Shown here piece after piece: positions 25,752 to 38,600 of a DNA stretch of 64,000 bases. The DNA is from Blattamonas nauphoetae (lineage: Eukaryota > Preaxostyla > Oxymonadida), in the NCBI GenBank assembly GCA_033064195.1, contig JARBJD010000074.1, positions 212,526 through 276,525 on the forward strand, given 5' to 3'. The notes beneath the pieces are model-generated. The model did not search any database. It was not told the DNA's origin and saw nothing but the letters and a program-made list of their open reading frames with translations. Numbering within the stretch: the first letter of the stretch is position 1; each line of letters begins with the position of its first letter. Made by a program: the position numbers and the translations under genes.

Positions 25752-26018
25752 CGAATAGCGAAAATGCGCTCCGTGTTGATCCTGCCCTTTGAACTTGTGA
25801 TAATTAATTGTTCAAATAGGATCGAGAATACAAAGAAAAAACCAGAAAAAATTGGGGTATAAGGAAGAAATATGATGATTAAGACCTCTCTGATATAGAA
25901 CATGACGTCTGGTTGACTCAATGACAATAAAGGGCCCAATTGACATCACGAGGACGAAGAGTACTAACTTTCTTGTTAGTGATCCTCCTCCAGACCGTGA
26001 TTCAGTAAATTTCCGGCA

Positions 26019-26650
26019 ATGACCGGCGCGTCAGGCGTCCTCGAAGAGACGATGAGGCAAGCTGGAACTTTCAGTATGGGACACAATTTTAATCTTAACA
26101 ACATCATCAACATGATTGCACTTTTCCTGACTGCCGCTGCATCAGCATTGACCATCGGAAACTACACCTTCGAAGTCGAGAAACTGATCAAAGAAGAGTG
26201 TGTTTTCTCTTTTCCTTTCATGTGCCTGTCTGTATTCTGCCTGTTAGCTCTGACTATTCCGTGGAACTGCGAGACGAAACCCTCATTTTCAACATCCTGT
26301 CGCCTGTCCTGTCTGCTGAGGGCTGCGAAGTGGAAGATGAAGAAGCAGAACTCGTTGCGTATTCACTGGCTGAAGATGAAGAAGAGGAGAAATGCTATCC
26401 AATCGCAATCAACGGGACAGAGAAGATCCAGTTGATCCGCCGCGACCAGCGTTCACCCCCATCTGGTGTTCGAATCGGGTATGCCCCGATTGAGGGAATT
26501 GCTGGATCGCTCGTGATCGACATCACCTGTTCGCGTGTTGAAAGGATCCGCGCTTCGTCCCGCGCTGGGCAATATCGTGTTGCTTTCGAGACTCCATACG
26601 GCTGTGCTCGTCAGGTAAAAACGACTCGCAAATTCACTCGTCCATACTAA
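26019..26650 (+). CDS. Small secreted MRH (mannose-6-phosphate receptor homology)-like protein, copy 1
   Basis: A 50-base intron at 26198-26247 (GTGTGT...TTAG) joins exon 1 to an exon starting SDYSVELRDE in the right frame. The hydrophobic MIALFLTAAASALTIG is a signal peptide if translation starts at 26112; the ATG at 26019 is in the same frame and conserved in copy 2, so the start is unsure. The mature part has four Cys and ends with DITCSRVERI and YRVAFETPYGCA, resembling the last strands of MRH lectin domains; this fold call is tentative. The frame ends VKTTRKFTRPY at 26650. Alternatively a GT-AG intron at 26615-26711 is removed and the protein ends in a short third exon at 26735. Against copy 2 it shows about 20 base changes in exon 2, with one amino-acid change, so it is under purifying selection. 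Confidence 0.7.
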
Positions 26651-26735
26651 GACGAGAATCTACGAGATTCACTCACTTTCATACTTCTCATTTTGTGTGC
26701 GCTTTTTTCAGACACGGAGGTCTTTTTCACACTGA

Positions 26736-28067
26736 TTTTCTGTCGAATCCGAGAGAAACAGTAAGCGCTGTGCGAGATGGGTGATATCCCGAGTCTTCAT
26801 CAAATAACTGGTTTGACGACAGACCAAACTCCAGATTCACGATGCAATGTCCAATTCTGTGGGTGGATATGCAGTAATGAAGTGAGGAGTGAGAGTTGAC
26901 GATTTGTGCGGATCCTGTGTAAGGCTGTGGAATATTCTGCAACTGAGATAACACGTTGGAGTTGATGCGAGATTCTGCGGTTGAAATTGTTGCTTGGATT
27001 GATTGACCACGTTTAAGAATGATGAGACCGAAATCTCGACTCGTACCATGAGTACCAGTGTAGACTGGATTTTGGACGAAAAAGAACAGGGATTTCCAGG
27101 CAACATGATTTGATGCTTAAGATGCTGGCTCTGAAAACGTGATCATATGTCCATGTCATGATTAGAGAATCGTATTGTCATAGTCCCCAATACAACCCGA
27201 AGTTGGTCCTTAACCCGAAAGAAAGAAGAAAATGAACCGAAATGGGATAAGACAAGAGATACTTAGGATAAAAACTGCATACACTTGTTTTCTAGTAAGA
27301 GTGGTCTCTTCTGATTTTCAATTGAGGTTTGATCGGTTTCATTGAATGATTAATCAAATCTTGATTTACATCCGTTTGGTGAAATACAGCCGAATCAATC
27401 CAAAATACGATGAAAGAAATGTGACATGCAAATGAATAGCCTTTCATTGTGCGTCCTCAATCTCCTTCAATCACAGCTTTTATTCCGATTGTGAGAAATC
27501 TTCTTCACACGGGTTTTCATTGGAGACGGGCCTACCTGAGCATTGATCGTGCCAAATACTTGCCAGAAGAGTTCATCATCCTGCGTTGATCCACATTCTG
27601 CAATGGCATCGCATCCTTTCACAGTATCCTTCTCTCTGCGATATCTCTTCCATTTGCTTTGCTGATGCGTTTGAGGTTATTAGCTGTAGGGAGGAGCAAT
27701 TGTCCGGACAAGGTGAGGCGCTGTCCGTCCTCGGACAGCGCCTAATTAGGAGACCCCCACTGGTAAGTTTTGAAGAAGGGCATGATCTACGTTGACAGGT
27801 GAGAATTGACTCAACTCAAGAATTTAATCTCTTAACATGAATAATATGTTGTTCTTCAGACAGTACTGTAATGTGTTTCTTCTGTAAACAGTTCGAAATC
27901 GACCTGTGCTCATGACTCGAAGTTGAAAGAGAAAATGATGATGGAAGACTTGAACAGGATGTGAATGATGAGAGAGAGGAAAGGAAGGAAGAGAAAGAAG
28001 ATGGGATCCAACGTCTTGCAGTCTTTGATCAAAGAATTGACATTTCCAAACAACTATCTTTGAGAGC
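26736..28067. other. Intergenic region without a recognisable gene
   Basis: No supported coding region on either strand. It contains one strong hairpin (27716-27743, listed separately) and otherwise AT-rich unique sequence. Confidence 0.5.
27716..27743. other. Strong hairpin, 12-bp perfect stem with 4-base loop
   Basis: AGGCGCTGTCCG is followed by TCCT and then by its exact reverse complement. The stem is GC-rich in an AT-rich region, and a palindromic TGTCCGGACA lies just upstream. Function unknown: it could be the hairpin of a small RNA, a transcription end signal or part of a small palindromic mobile repeat. Confidence 0.75.
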
Positions 28068-30436
28068 CTATTCGCAATATGAAATTCTGAAGAAGCGAGA
28101 CATTGACATGGCAGACACGAAGGATTGGGGAGAGGACAAGGCAGACTGGATGACATTCGCGTCGAACTGGTTGGGGTCGGAGAGAGAAGTCAAGTTGAGG
28201 ACGATTTGAACGAGCGAGGAGACTCCAGCGCTCTGCACGAACAAGTTGAGAGCAGATGGTCGTGGAATGAGTGTGAGTGAAGTGTGGTCCAGAATGTGTG
28301 TGGATCGGCTGTGGAGAAGGGAAGTATGGACTGGAATGATCTGACATTCCACCAACTGCGAGACGTACGGCGAGTCGAAGATTGTGTCGTTCAACTTGGC
28401 TGTGTCGAGTGTTGGGAAGGTGTTCGCAGTGAACGATTGGATGAGCGAGGGCGGGAGGAGGAGGACGAAGAAGGACGAGAGGAGGTTGATCATCACGTCA
28501 TGTTCCGTCTGCGACAGATTTGGGAATCTCTGTTTGTTTTTGTTGATTTGGTTGATCAGCGAATGAAACTCCGACGCGTACGGCCTCACAAGCTCGTTCT
28601 TTGCTGGTCTAAGAGCCATCGGTGGCTCGTGTGCCTGAGGGACAGATGGAGTGGGCTGTTGAGGGGTTGTCAAGATGCACCTTCGGCAACACTTGACTCG
28701 AGCTGGTCGTTCGTGACGATGTTTCTTTGCCGCTGAATGTTGATGTCTTCGATCTTGTCCTGCTTCTCACGCAGAGTGAGGAGGGTCTCTTGTTGGATGG
28801 CCGCGTGAATATCGTCCTTCTCTTTCAACTCTCTGTCCCGCTCTGAAAGGAGGAGATCCTGCTGCTTCTGCCACGTTTGGATGACCGAGTTCTGTTGGCA
28901 GATCTGAGCGAGTGGGTGAGATGAGCACTGTGCGAGAGTGTTCTTGATCGTCCAAACTTTCTTCCTGACGTCTCAAGATACGCTTCGTTCCGCTGCTGTG
29001 TCTCTTCCACAATCTGACTGTGATTCTTGTCCAGTAGGTTGGTCAGAACTGTCGTCTCCGCGTAGTCCAAATCACCCAAATCCAGATCGTCCGAATGGAT
29101 TTCACGGATGTCCTCGTCCTTCGAGATCCAGACAGCTTTCTTCTGCTTCTTCCTCTTCTTTCTGTCTCGCGAATTCAGACTCGACGAGTGCGAATCGTCA
29201 TCGAACAACAATCTATCCTCAAACAACCCTTTCTCGTCGGCATCCTGTCGCATGATGGTCGACAGCTTGAGGATTGTCTCCTGAATGATGTCGTCCTGCT
29301 TCTGCAGCGCGTCTTGTTGTTTCGTCAGCTTGTTCACTTTCTCCTGCAGTCCTTCGTTGTTCTCTTCAAGATCTCTGTTTGTTTCTTCAAGTTGTTGGAT
29401 GGTCTGCTTCAGAGCGCTATTCGTGTTGTGCAGAGTGACCAAGTGTTGTCCTGTTTCTGGTGTGACCTTGTTCCTGTCAAAAGCACGAGCTTTCTCCTTC
29501 AGCTCTCTCTTCTCTTTCTTCACCATCTCAAACTCCGTCTCTAGTTCCGCCTTCTTCTGTTGAGCGTTCTCGCCCTGCATGGACAGGATCTGCGTCTCCT
29601 GATGCGAGTTTGTTTTCTTCAGATTTGCTTTCTCTCGCTGCCCTTTCTCGTTCTTTTCGACAAGCTGACTGATTTCTGTTCTGGCTCTGTGGAGTTGTTG
29701 TGATGTCCGCTCCAAATCTTCGACGAGCATCCCAAATTGAGCATTGGTTTGTGATTCTTTCTTCTGGTTCGATTCCTGATCAGCACTGAGCTTGCCTGTT
29801 CGAGAGGAGAGAGGCGACGAACGGTGTGACCTGTTCTCATTCTTCAACTTCTCCAATTCCTTCCTCCCTCAGCCATTGTCTTCTCTTTCTGCTTCATCTG
29901 ATGATCTCGCTCTCGCATCCGCTCCTCTTTCGTTGGCTTCTCGTCGAAATCCTCTTTCACTGCGACTCGTTCAGTTTTCGCAATGCGAGCTTCATGTTTC
30001 AATTGCTCGATCTCCATTCTGAGATCAGCAACAGTCTCTTCAATATTCATGTTATCCTCCTTCTGGTTCTGGTTTTCGAAGCAGATTGAAACGATCAGCT
30101 CTTTCTGCCGTTTAGTGAGAGGGTCCTGCGAAGAGAATACATCGGATTGTTCAGCTGATCCAACATCGAGTCCTCATTCTCGAAAGATGGTGAGGGCACA
30201 GTCCCATCCGACGACAGATCCCGCCTTCGATGCGACGAGTCCGGGTGTGGTGTTGGCCGTCGTTTACGGCGAGCGAAGGTCATTTCGAATCTCGAGTCGT
30301 CTTCTTTGAAGGGTATGGGACAATAATGTTCGGCCACTTCTTCACGGAACGTAACACAGTCTACAAGATCGAAAGAGACGATCAGAGAAAAACTTTCGTG
30401 TGATTCGTCCGTCGGAGTGAGGTAGAAAAGAGACAT
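28068..30436 (-). pseudogene. Coiled-coil protein gene with four frame breaks
   Basis: From ATG 30436 (MSLFYLTPTDESHESF) the protein-like reading moves through five frames: to about 30110, about 29860, about 28975, about 28680 and then to 28068. The N-terminal roughly 110 residues form an unidentified globular part; then comes a long coiled coil (KKEKRELKEKARAFDR, LEENNEGLQEKVNKLTKQQD), a basic/acidic linker (DRKKRKKQKKAVW) and a C-terminal helical part that may be alpha-solenoid. Residues between breaks keep heptads and charge patterns, so decay is recent or the breaks are sequence errors. All four breaks shift the frame as a one-base deletion would. One of them could instead be a 17-base GT-AG intron at 28965-28981, which restores the frame. 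Cytoskeletal, basal-body or tethering roles would be typical, but I recognise no family. Confidence 0.65.
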
Positions 30437-33400
30437 GATTAAATCGTTGAGAGAGGATGTGTAATCAAGGTTCTAAGGCAAAACAGTCATCAGATTCCTC
30501 ATGATCTTTGATAAATCGGAATTCCGGCTTGTTTGGAGGAGTGGAGCAGTATTTATCGACTAAAGAAGAGAAATATGCGATTAAGATGTCAAAACAATGG
30601 AGAGGCAAACCTATTGTGTGAATTTTTCAGGTTTCAATGCAATTGAATGTCAAAGATAGCATGGAGAAGAGTGAATATTGAATCGAGAAGATCTCCGCTT
30701 ATTTTCATTCAATGCAAATAAAAAATGATTGAGAGCAAGACAAAAGAGGTTTTGACCGATCATCGACATTCAAATTGTGATGGAATTGGCTCTGAGAGAA
30801 AATGTACGACGAAGACAAATTGAGATGGGGAGGACGATCCGGACATGTCCAGGACAGGACAGTTTTGTCCGTTTTCAACTGATCATCATTCGATGGTGAA
30901 GAAATTTAGATGATTCCGTTTTTCAACAAAAGAGCGGATGTCCAAGATCGGACAAGCTTGGACATTTCTGCAATTAATGGGTCATTTTGTCCGAATTCTC
31001 AGTACGTGTTTTTTTCTCAGTTTAAATCACAAAATCTGAATAATTACATCATTTTAGACGCATTGATGATATAAATTTGAGGATTGAACAGCTCTTTGGG
31101 TCACATGAAACACTTCTTTTTTGCTTGGACTTGTGCTCTGTCCGATGTCCGAGGAGAACGACGTTTTGTCCGTCCGTTGCTCATCATTAATTAGCTGGAA
31201 TATGCTACGATCTTGGCAACTCCATCAAAGTGATTCGACCATGTGTGTCCCAACGGCCATGTACTGCCCCTTTTGTCGTCTGTGCCTGGAATGGGGATGA
31301 AAAGAAGATAGATAAGAGTCAGAGTGAATCAAGAGAATGGATAAGAACAGGGTTGTTGGCCTACTTGACTAAACTCCAACCGTCGAGATTTCCATCCGAG
31401 CGCGACATGAAGGTGAGAAATATACGAGTTGGACTTCAACGGATAGTGATGATGTGAGATGAACCATGAAAGGTGGTCAAGAGGAGAGTCCGGATCCTGT
31501 CTGTCCATACCGAGAAGGCCAAATCTGTGCCAGCGAGTGTGATGTCCTCCATGAGAGGATGTCTTTTGAAGACTTTCACAGGGAAAATACCAACTTTGAG
31601 AAGTCACAGCAAGCTTGATCTTCATCGATAGTCAACATGAGTTGTAGTGGAGAGATTGGCATTTGAATCAGACCCTTTCTTCAATAGATCTTCGACTAAT
31701 ACAGAAAATAAAGCAACAATTATCATCAATGAGATGAAGAATTTAAACATCAATCAGTCAGTGGCAACTTCCGGGTTGTCCTCCAACTTCGGGTTATCTG
31801 CAGGACTATCATCGAAGCGTTGAAACGAATGTATTTGGACGATGATCTCGTGACCATCGAGAAGAGTGACTTTCATCAATAGACTTGCGCTGGTCCATTG
31901 CTTGGATAATGCATAGGCACACCCACTTGAGGGTGAAGAACAAAACGATGGCTATCAGTATTACTGGTTCATGTGCGTGGTGTAGTGAGAAATACTTATC
32001 AATTTCGGCGAGAGAAAGAGTTTCATTATCGATGAGTAAATGAGAAACGAATTCAGAGATGAAAGAGAGGGTTGGGGAGATCGAGCCCAGATCCACACAT
32101 CACGAAGCCATTTGGTGCCTAGTCTGACAATCGGACGTAACGAAGCATCACAGACATTTAAATGTCAACAAACAAACGAGAGGAAACGTATTAGATAGCT
32201 CCGAGAACTGGATCAAGGTGAACTCACTCGGTTTCACAAAAATGGACCCCGCGGGATCATTTAATCTCCAATCCAAGTCAAAACCCACCCGCTATTTCAT
32301 TGGTCGTCTGGGATTGGATACGGAGATAAGTACACTAGATCGAATGAACTGTACTGCTCATTTCTGCTTCAAAAAAGTGGATATCCCTTCCCGAACTACA
32401 CAGTCATTCTCTCGCCATCTATTCCCTGATGTTGCCACTTTGACGGAGGTGAAGTGAATAAACGTGTCAGATGAAAATATACCTTGAAAACAATCAATTG
32501 AGATCAAATCGCCCTTTTTACGCACATTTGAGCATCTCTGACCAGGAAATTCTATAGCACCAAAGGACGGCAGACTCATTGGATGTCATGTGTTTGACGT
32601 GTTTGGTTCATTCAAGGAAGTAAAGTCCGAAAGGAGCCACCTCAATCCACACCTCAAGAATGCCCTTTACAGTGCTCCAAAAGCTCTGAACGCAGTTTCC
32701 ACGACACAGTGTCCTACTCAAGGCATCTCCACTATTATAAGTCTCCTGTCGGATTGCGTCCGATCTCAATAAGACCACTTCATGAAAACTGGACGTTCCC
32801 TTCACTTGACCGGCCTTATGCCACTTTTCATTTCACCGGAATCGTCTGAACGAATTCAATGCGAGAATGGAGATATTCTGGGAGGAATACATCACGGAGA
32901 TCACTTTTCTCGATGAACTTGTTTTTTCAGTCCGTCTTAAAACGAACTGAATCTCTTCCGCGCTGATCCAGTGGATGCCATTAGTTGTGAAAGAGACATT
33001 TTCAGTGATTCGTTGTCTGAAACGTCTGTATGAGGTCTGTAGACTCATTTCTTTCATCGAGTCTGATCTTTTCTTCCACGATGTTCAGGGGCATTTCAAT
33101 TCGGAATCACGATCTCCACATCACCATCATTCGCTTTTTCCAAGTACCGTTGCGATTTGACAATTCACTCGTTCACAAAATGCGGTCTTCTCCACCGCAA
33201 CCAATCTGTAAGTAAACATTATTCGCATCGATGATTTCTTCTTTCAAACATTTGTGGAGATAGTTTCCTCTCATCTAGCCTTCCACAACGCTTCTGTCAC
33301 TGTTTCTGACACGATCCCTTAATGTGGGGACTTCTTTGAAACACAGCTGTATAAACGAATCAGAACACGCCCCCACCTTCAAATGAGTTCATCATCCCTC

Positions 33401-35622
33401 ACCCTGGGATGTCATTCTGAGAAGAACCGACATCCTCCTTTCTCGTCTGTTTGCTTCGTTCTTTCCAAAATCACTCCAGAACTGATTCAAGGACCCTTTT
33501 CAACAGTTCTGAGCAATTTTGGAACATTTGATGTTCCCTCAGTCACTGTACTTCACTATTTGTGACCAAGAATCAATTGGGATACGTCAGTCGAGTTCCA
33601 CATTCATTTCGTCCATTTTCCACCCAACGTGGAGTAATTGCACATCAAAAGACTCGAATGATACCGAATGATATGGTACTGAGGTTTTAAGAACAGACGT
33701 TGATCATCTGCTTCTTGAATTTGACATTCCTATCGACAACAATCGCTGCTCACGCCTCTCCAGAATATCCCTCTCATTGTGGTCAAACAATGCACTCATG
33801 GGAGACAACGAAGTTCTCATTTGGAAAAACGATTATCTTCACACTTATCTGGTCACAGTGTCGACGAGACACTCTCAGCTTCAGACTGACATTTCCACAT
33901 CCTGAGTGACAAACTGTGCTGCTTTCGTCCACAAAAATGGCGTTTATTGTAGCTTGAACATTTTGATATCTTTCCAGATCAGTGTCTCGTTTCCTTATAC
34001 CAGTTCCACAATCAACCAAAACCTCAAGTCGTGTCCTCGTGCAAACAGTGAAGGTCCCACTTCCAATCCAACGTCAGTCCATCAAACCTTTTTATTTAAC
34101 TTCAGCCACCAACTTTCACGCTCAGATCGCATCTGGGCGAGAGGATTTCCTCGATCGCCCGGTTGGACCTCACCGCGTTCCGATTCCACTTCAGAACGAT
34201 CCAACTCCCCCCTCAGAGTTCAGAAAATGCATCAATCTTTGAGAAATTCCACAAAACATCGGGACTACGATCTCGGAGGGATCCAATGGTGCCCATGTTC
34301 AGTCTTGTTCGAAACTCGAATCTAACTCTCTCAGAAACGTCACACAACACCTCCATTCGCCTTTACGCTAGATCCAGTTCAGAACTGGCACCATCCAGTT
34401 CAATTCACAGGCCAACATCAAATTTGTTCTGCATCAAGATTTGTGTAATTCTCAATGAAATAATCCAAGCGTCACAAAATCGCACAGACGCAGAAACTCT
34501 CCTAAAAAATCATCTTTTTTCGTCTATCATACCGAAATACATCATTACTGAACTTTTTTTCATTTTCAAAAAACATTAAAGTTGTCTCGATCAACCCAAA
34601 CATCTCACGTTTTTTCCATTTTTCTCTTTAATGGACGGTTTATTTCCATTGTCTCACATGGAGACCTCTTTTTTTGTTGTTTTCCATCCTTTCCCTGTCT
34701 TAGAACTTGTTTTGCAATAAAAAGTATGCAAAAATGTGTTGATCTTAAAAAGGCCATTTCATGCGCGATCAGGCTTGAAATCTATAAATTCATCTTTCTC
34801 ATGTGTACTCAACAACTAAATCTTAATTCTGTAAAATTTGATTTTTTTCCACGCTCATATATAATTTGCATCATTTCATTGAGAATTACTCATTTGAGCA
34901 AAACACGTCTTTTACCAAACGCAAAGACCAGCACATTGTTGTCCCCAAGAACTTCATTCTCACACTTTAGAACACAGACCTGATTATTGAGCCATCATTG
35001 CCTCTCTCAGATCCACTCCGTGAATTCAACTCCCTCAAAGTTGATGATGAGAGGAGAAGCAGTTTTAACTTGGCGAAACCAGAACAAAAACCATCGAGGG
35101 TTGGAACAAAGGCGGAGATGATCTGGTCGACTGTGAATAGTATCTACACACTTGAAGAGATGTCATGTCCAAGCCACGCCAACTTTCTCAATGGGCAGGG
35201 GATTTGACGAACGAATCGATGGCAGGACGAGAAATCTACGAGAGCAGATTGAGAGGGTTCCGTTGGTTGAGGTAGCAATAATCATGTGAATATGGAAAAA
35301 CTAAATCGTGTTCTTACAGTGCAAACTTCTTCCATTTCGTCATATTTGTTTCTCAAGGATAATTTTGATCATGAGTCCGTCCACACAGCACAGTTCAATC
35401 AAGGTTCTATCACTGATTATTCTAGTCCAATGCGAAACTTTGAATCAATGGGTGAGATCCTCGAACTGGACTGTTCAACAGGTTTAATGTCAGTCCAAAC
35501 TCTTTGTCCCAATGGTTTAATCAAAACGATGCAGGCTCATAAATTGTTTGAAGAATAAACGACAAAATCAATCAAAAAAGTAAGGACACTGAATAACGAC
35601 AGATACTAATGATGCTTAGCCA
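30437..35622. other. Long intergenic region with no convincing gene
   Basis: Open frames are short, overlap on both strands and lack family signatures. Stretches at 33.0-34.4 kb on the plus strand have Ser-rich segments in alternating frames that may be remains of a beta-helix surface gene, but I cannot support this. A 90-codon frame at 35286-35558 (+) has no recognisable feature. A cluster of GGACA/TGTCC motifs lies at 30838-31190. Confidence 0.5.
30838..31190. repeat. Cluster of GGACA/TGTCC palindromic motifs
   Basis: Within 350 bases there are many TGTCC and GGACA pentamers, some in inverted pairs: CCGGACATGTCCAGGACAGG near 30840, CCAAGATCGGACAAGCTTGG near 30940, and CTGTCCGATGTCCGAGG near 31140. 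TTTTGTCCG recurs three times. The hairpin at 27716-27743 uses the same pentamer. No gene overlaps. This may be a short palindromic repeat family or a protein-binding cluster. Confidence 0.5.
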
Positions 35623-38600
35623 TTATGACCTTTTGGTGACTACCAACTGACACCCACTCGTCACTGTCTGTCTTCGAACAACAATCAGAAGAGATCTTTT
35701 GAACACAACTTCAACTCCGACTGACTTCGATGCAGAGAATGGCACATGTCGAGGCCATTCCAAAACGGCAATTCCAGACGAACGAGGAGTCCACAGCGCG
35801 GACGAAGAAGGAATCTCAATCCAACACTTCTGAAGAATGATGGTCGTGAGTCCTTCAGTGTCGACAGTGAGAAGAGGAGCAGTGGCTGATGCTGAGGAGA
35901 ACTTGGCGATGAAGAGGCAGTTCGAGAGGCGGAGTGTGGCGGGAGAGGACGAGGTGTGGATGGAGAGTGCTGGACCTGTTGATGTTCCAATTTCGTTGGT
36001 CGTCCCACTTCTCTCAAACACACACTCTGTGATAGATGTCGAGGGATTGGCAGTGTTCAGAAAAACGAGAGATGCTGCAGATGATGTGGATGATGTCTGG
36101 ATTCGATTGGTCTGGAAGAATGAGCAGTCTGACAGCGAGATTGAAGAGTGGGGGAGGGCAGACGAGAAATGAACAAGAGGTGCGTTCATCGTCGTCGTGT
36201 CTCGAACAACACACTCAGTCAGAACCATCTCAAGTTCTTCCTTTCCGTACTCTCCCCAAACAGGCACCACATTCTCACCAAACGACACTCCATCTATTTT
36301 GGTCTGAAGAAGAAGGATGAAGCCATCAGACAGACCGACCAACCCCATCTGAGCGGGGACTGTGCTCGACCAAACAATTCTGACTTTCTCAGAGACGAAA
36401 GAGCCGATTCCAAAGACAACGAAAACAGAATCAGAAGGAGTGGTTTGGGAGGAAGTTGGGAGAGACAGACGAAGCGAGACGAGCTCCACAAGTCCTCCTG
36501 AAATTGTCAAAACTCCACAATTCGATCCGACACGGCTGGTGATTCCAGCATCAACAGAAAGAGTCGAAGTCGGCGTCTCTCCAGTCAACACCATCACATC
36601 AGACCCAATAGCGATCCTCTCGCCCACTTCCACTGTGTTTCGGAGTGTCAGTTTCACTTCCTCATTCCCAGTTCGCAATCCCATCGCTGCTGTCCATCCA
36701 ACATGCACAGTCAAGCAGGGAGTTCCATTGGACAGACATTTGGAGGGATCTGACGAACCAGAAGGAGAGAGCGAGACGGGAATCTGGACGAGTGCGTCAG
36801 GACTGATTGGGAATGAAGTGAGTGTCGATTGCGATGAGGCGAAGGACAGTCTGCCACGCCATTCTTTCGAAGCTGACAACGACAACAAGGAAGTCAGTGT
36901 GATCGACAGCTTGATGAACGTCTCAGAGAAAATGGCTGTTGTGGAGAGTGTCAGTGGGATGCGAAGCGACTGGCCTTCATTTCCATTCGAGTCCATTTCG
37001 AACACTTCCAAGCTCAGTCCACACGGAAATAGCATCGTTCCCGAGATCTCCACATCCAACTCTCGTTTCTTCCTGTCCAACACACTCGACGATCCGCTTG
37101 GGGAGAGTGTCGGCACGAACAGCGGAGACTTCAGAGGATGTCCATCAACTGTAACAGAACACTCATTCGACCAGATCCAGAATTGCGGAGGATCTTCTGT
37201 CCCATCTCCACCACTCACTCCTCCAATTGTGATCGTTCCGCCTTCAGAACAAGCGATGTTTCGGCGAGCTGACGGAAACGTCACCAGATTCGGAGAGTTG
37301 TTGTGGAAGGTGGATGATTCGATCGAAAGACTCCCTTTCGTCATGTGCATCGCTCCCTTCGAGAGAGAAGAGAACGTCATTCGAGTGAGTGTTGTGTTGC
37401 AGTTGTCAACTCTGACAATCCCACTCTCCCACGAGCAGACTTCCTCGCTCTCAGAATTCGAAGAGAGAGCAGACAGTGGTTGGCCAACGAAAGAGCTCTG
37501 TTTCAGAATGATGGTCGATTCGGAGGCAGAGAGGAAGACGAAGGAAGGGTGTGTCGATTTGATTTTGATTGTCACGTCGATAATCGAGAATGTCGCGTCT
37601 TCCACAACAACCATTCCTGCCTTGTCTCTCATCGATGCGGATGGAGGGATGGTCAAAGTTGGCGCGCCAGTTCCTCCATTCGAGATGTCGAGTGACATTC
37701 CTGTTGAGACGAGAAATGGCTGTGTTTGTTCAGATGAGTTCGCAAATACGAGTGTTGCAGTTTTTGCTCTCAGCGCACACACAATCGACCACGCGAAATC
37801 AATCGTTGAGCAAGGATCATCGCTCGCCCCACAGAACGAATCGTCTTCACCTTCCTTCTTGTTCACGTGCAGGATCAGAGGGACGGGAAATGTTGGTGTG
37901 GTGAACGAAACAGCTCCATCAGTCAGAATCACATCCGATTCATCTCCAACACAAGTGATCGACACAATCGTGTATTCTGTGTTGTGTTGAAGACAATCTG
38001 CACGCCCAAGAATCATTTTGGGAGATGAAGCTGTTGTCGAGAAGTTGAACAGCATGTCGAACGAGAATGGTGGAGAGAGCGTAACATTGTAGAATTCGTT
38101 CAACTTGAGAAAGTCCCCTGTCAACTCAAGTGCCATCCACGTGTTGATTGAGTTTGGACGAATCTGGGCCGATTTCACAAACGGATGGGCAGGGACAGTC
38201 AGTTCGACATCCGAGTTTACCAGAACTGTATCACTCCCAATCTTCAATGACGAGATTGTGTATGTCTCCCCGAATGTCAGAATCGAGGAAGACGAAGGAT
38301 CGATCGGCACTTTGAACAGCAGCTCCCCATCCTCCCTCAGAACAGCTTCGGATGTCAGCACCGTCGATACAGAGACTAGTTTCAGTGAGTAGCTTCCATC
38401 AGTCAGCGCTCTTCCTTTCAGTCGCACTGTCGCTTCATCCTTTGCTCCATTCAATGTCACCCTCCCTTCTTCGATTCGTTTTGGTTCAACAGGAATTTGA
38501 ATCGAGAATGTCGTCTCGAACAGACATTTCGTTGTCTCAGTTGTCATTTCTTCCACTGTGTATATCATTCCATATTTCAGTTTGATTTCACTGGCATTTT

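Noticed and set aside
30110..30190. GT-AG intron ending in TTCGCAG in the coiled-coil gene
   Set aside because: Short donor choices (15 or 39 bases) do not restore the frame; a 74-base option does but removes well-formed protein and has a poor donor.
32975..34580. Plus-strand Ser-rich frames as a decayed beta-helix surface gene
   Set aside because: Short segments in alternating frames without a run of clear strand repeats; not enough to call a pseudogene.
35286..35558. 90-codon plus-strand frame as a gene
   Set aside because: No family signature, no paralogue in the window and no clear context; it may be chance.
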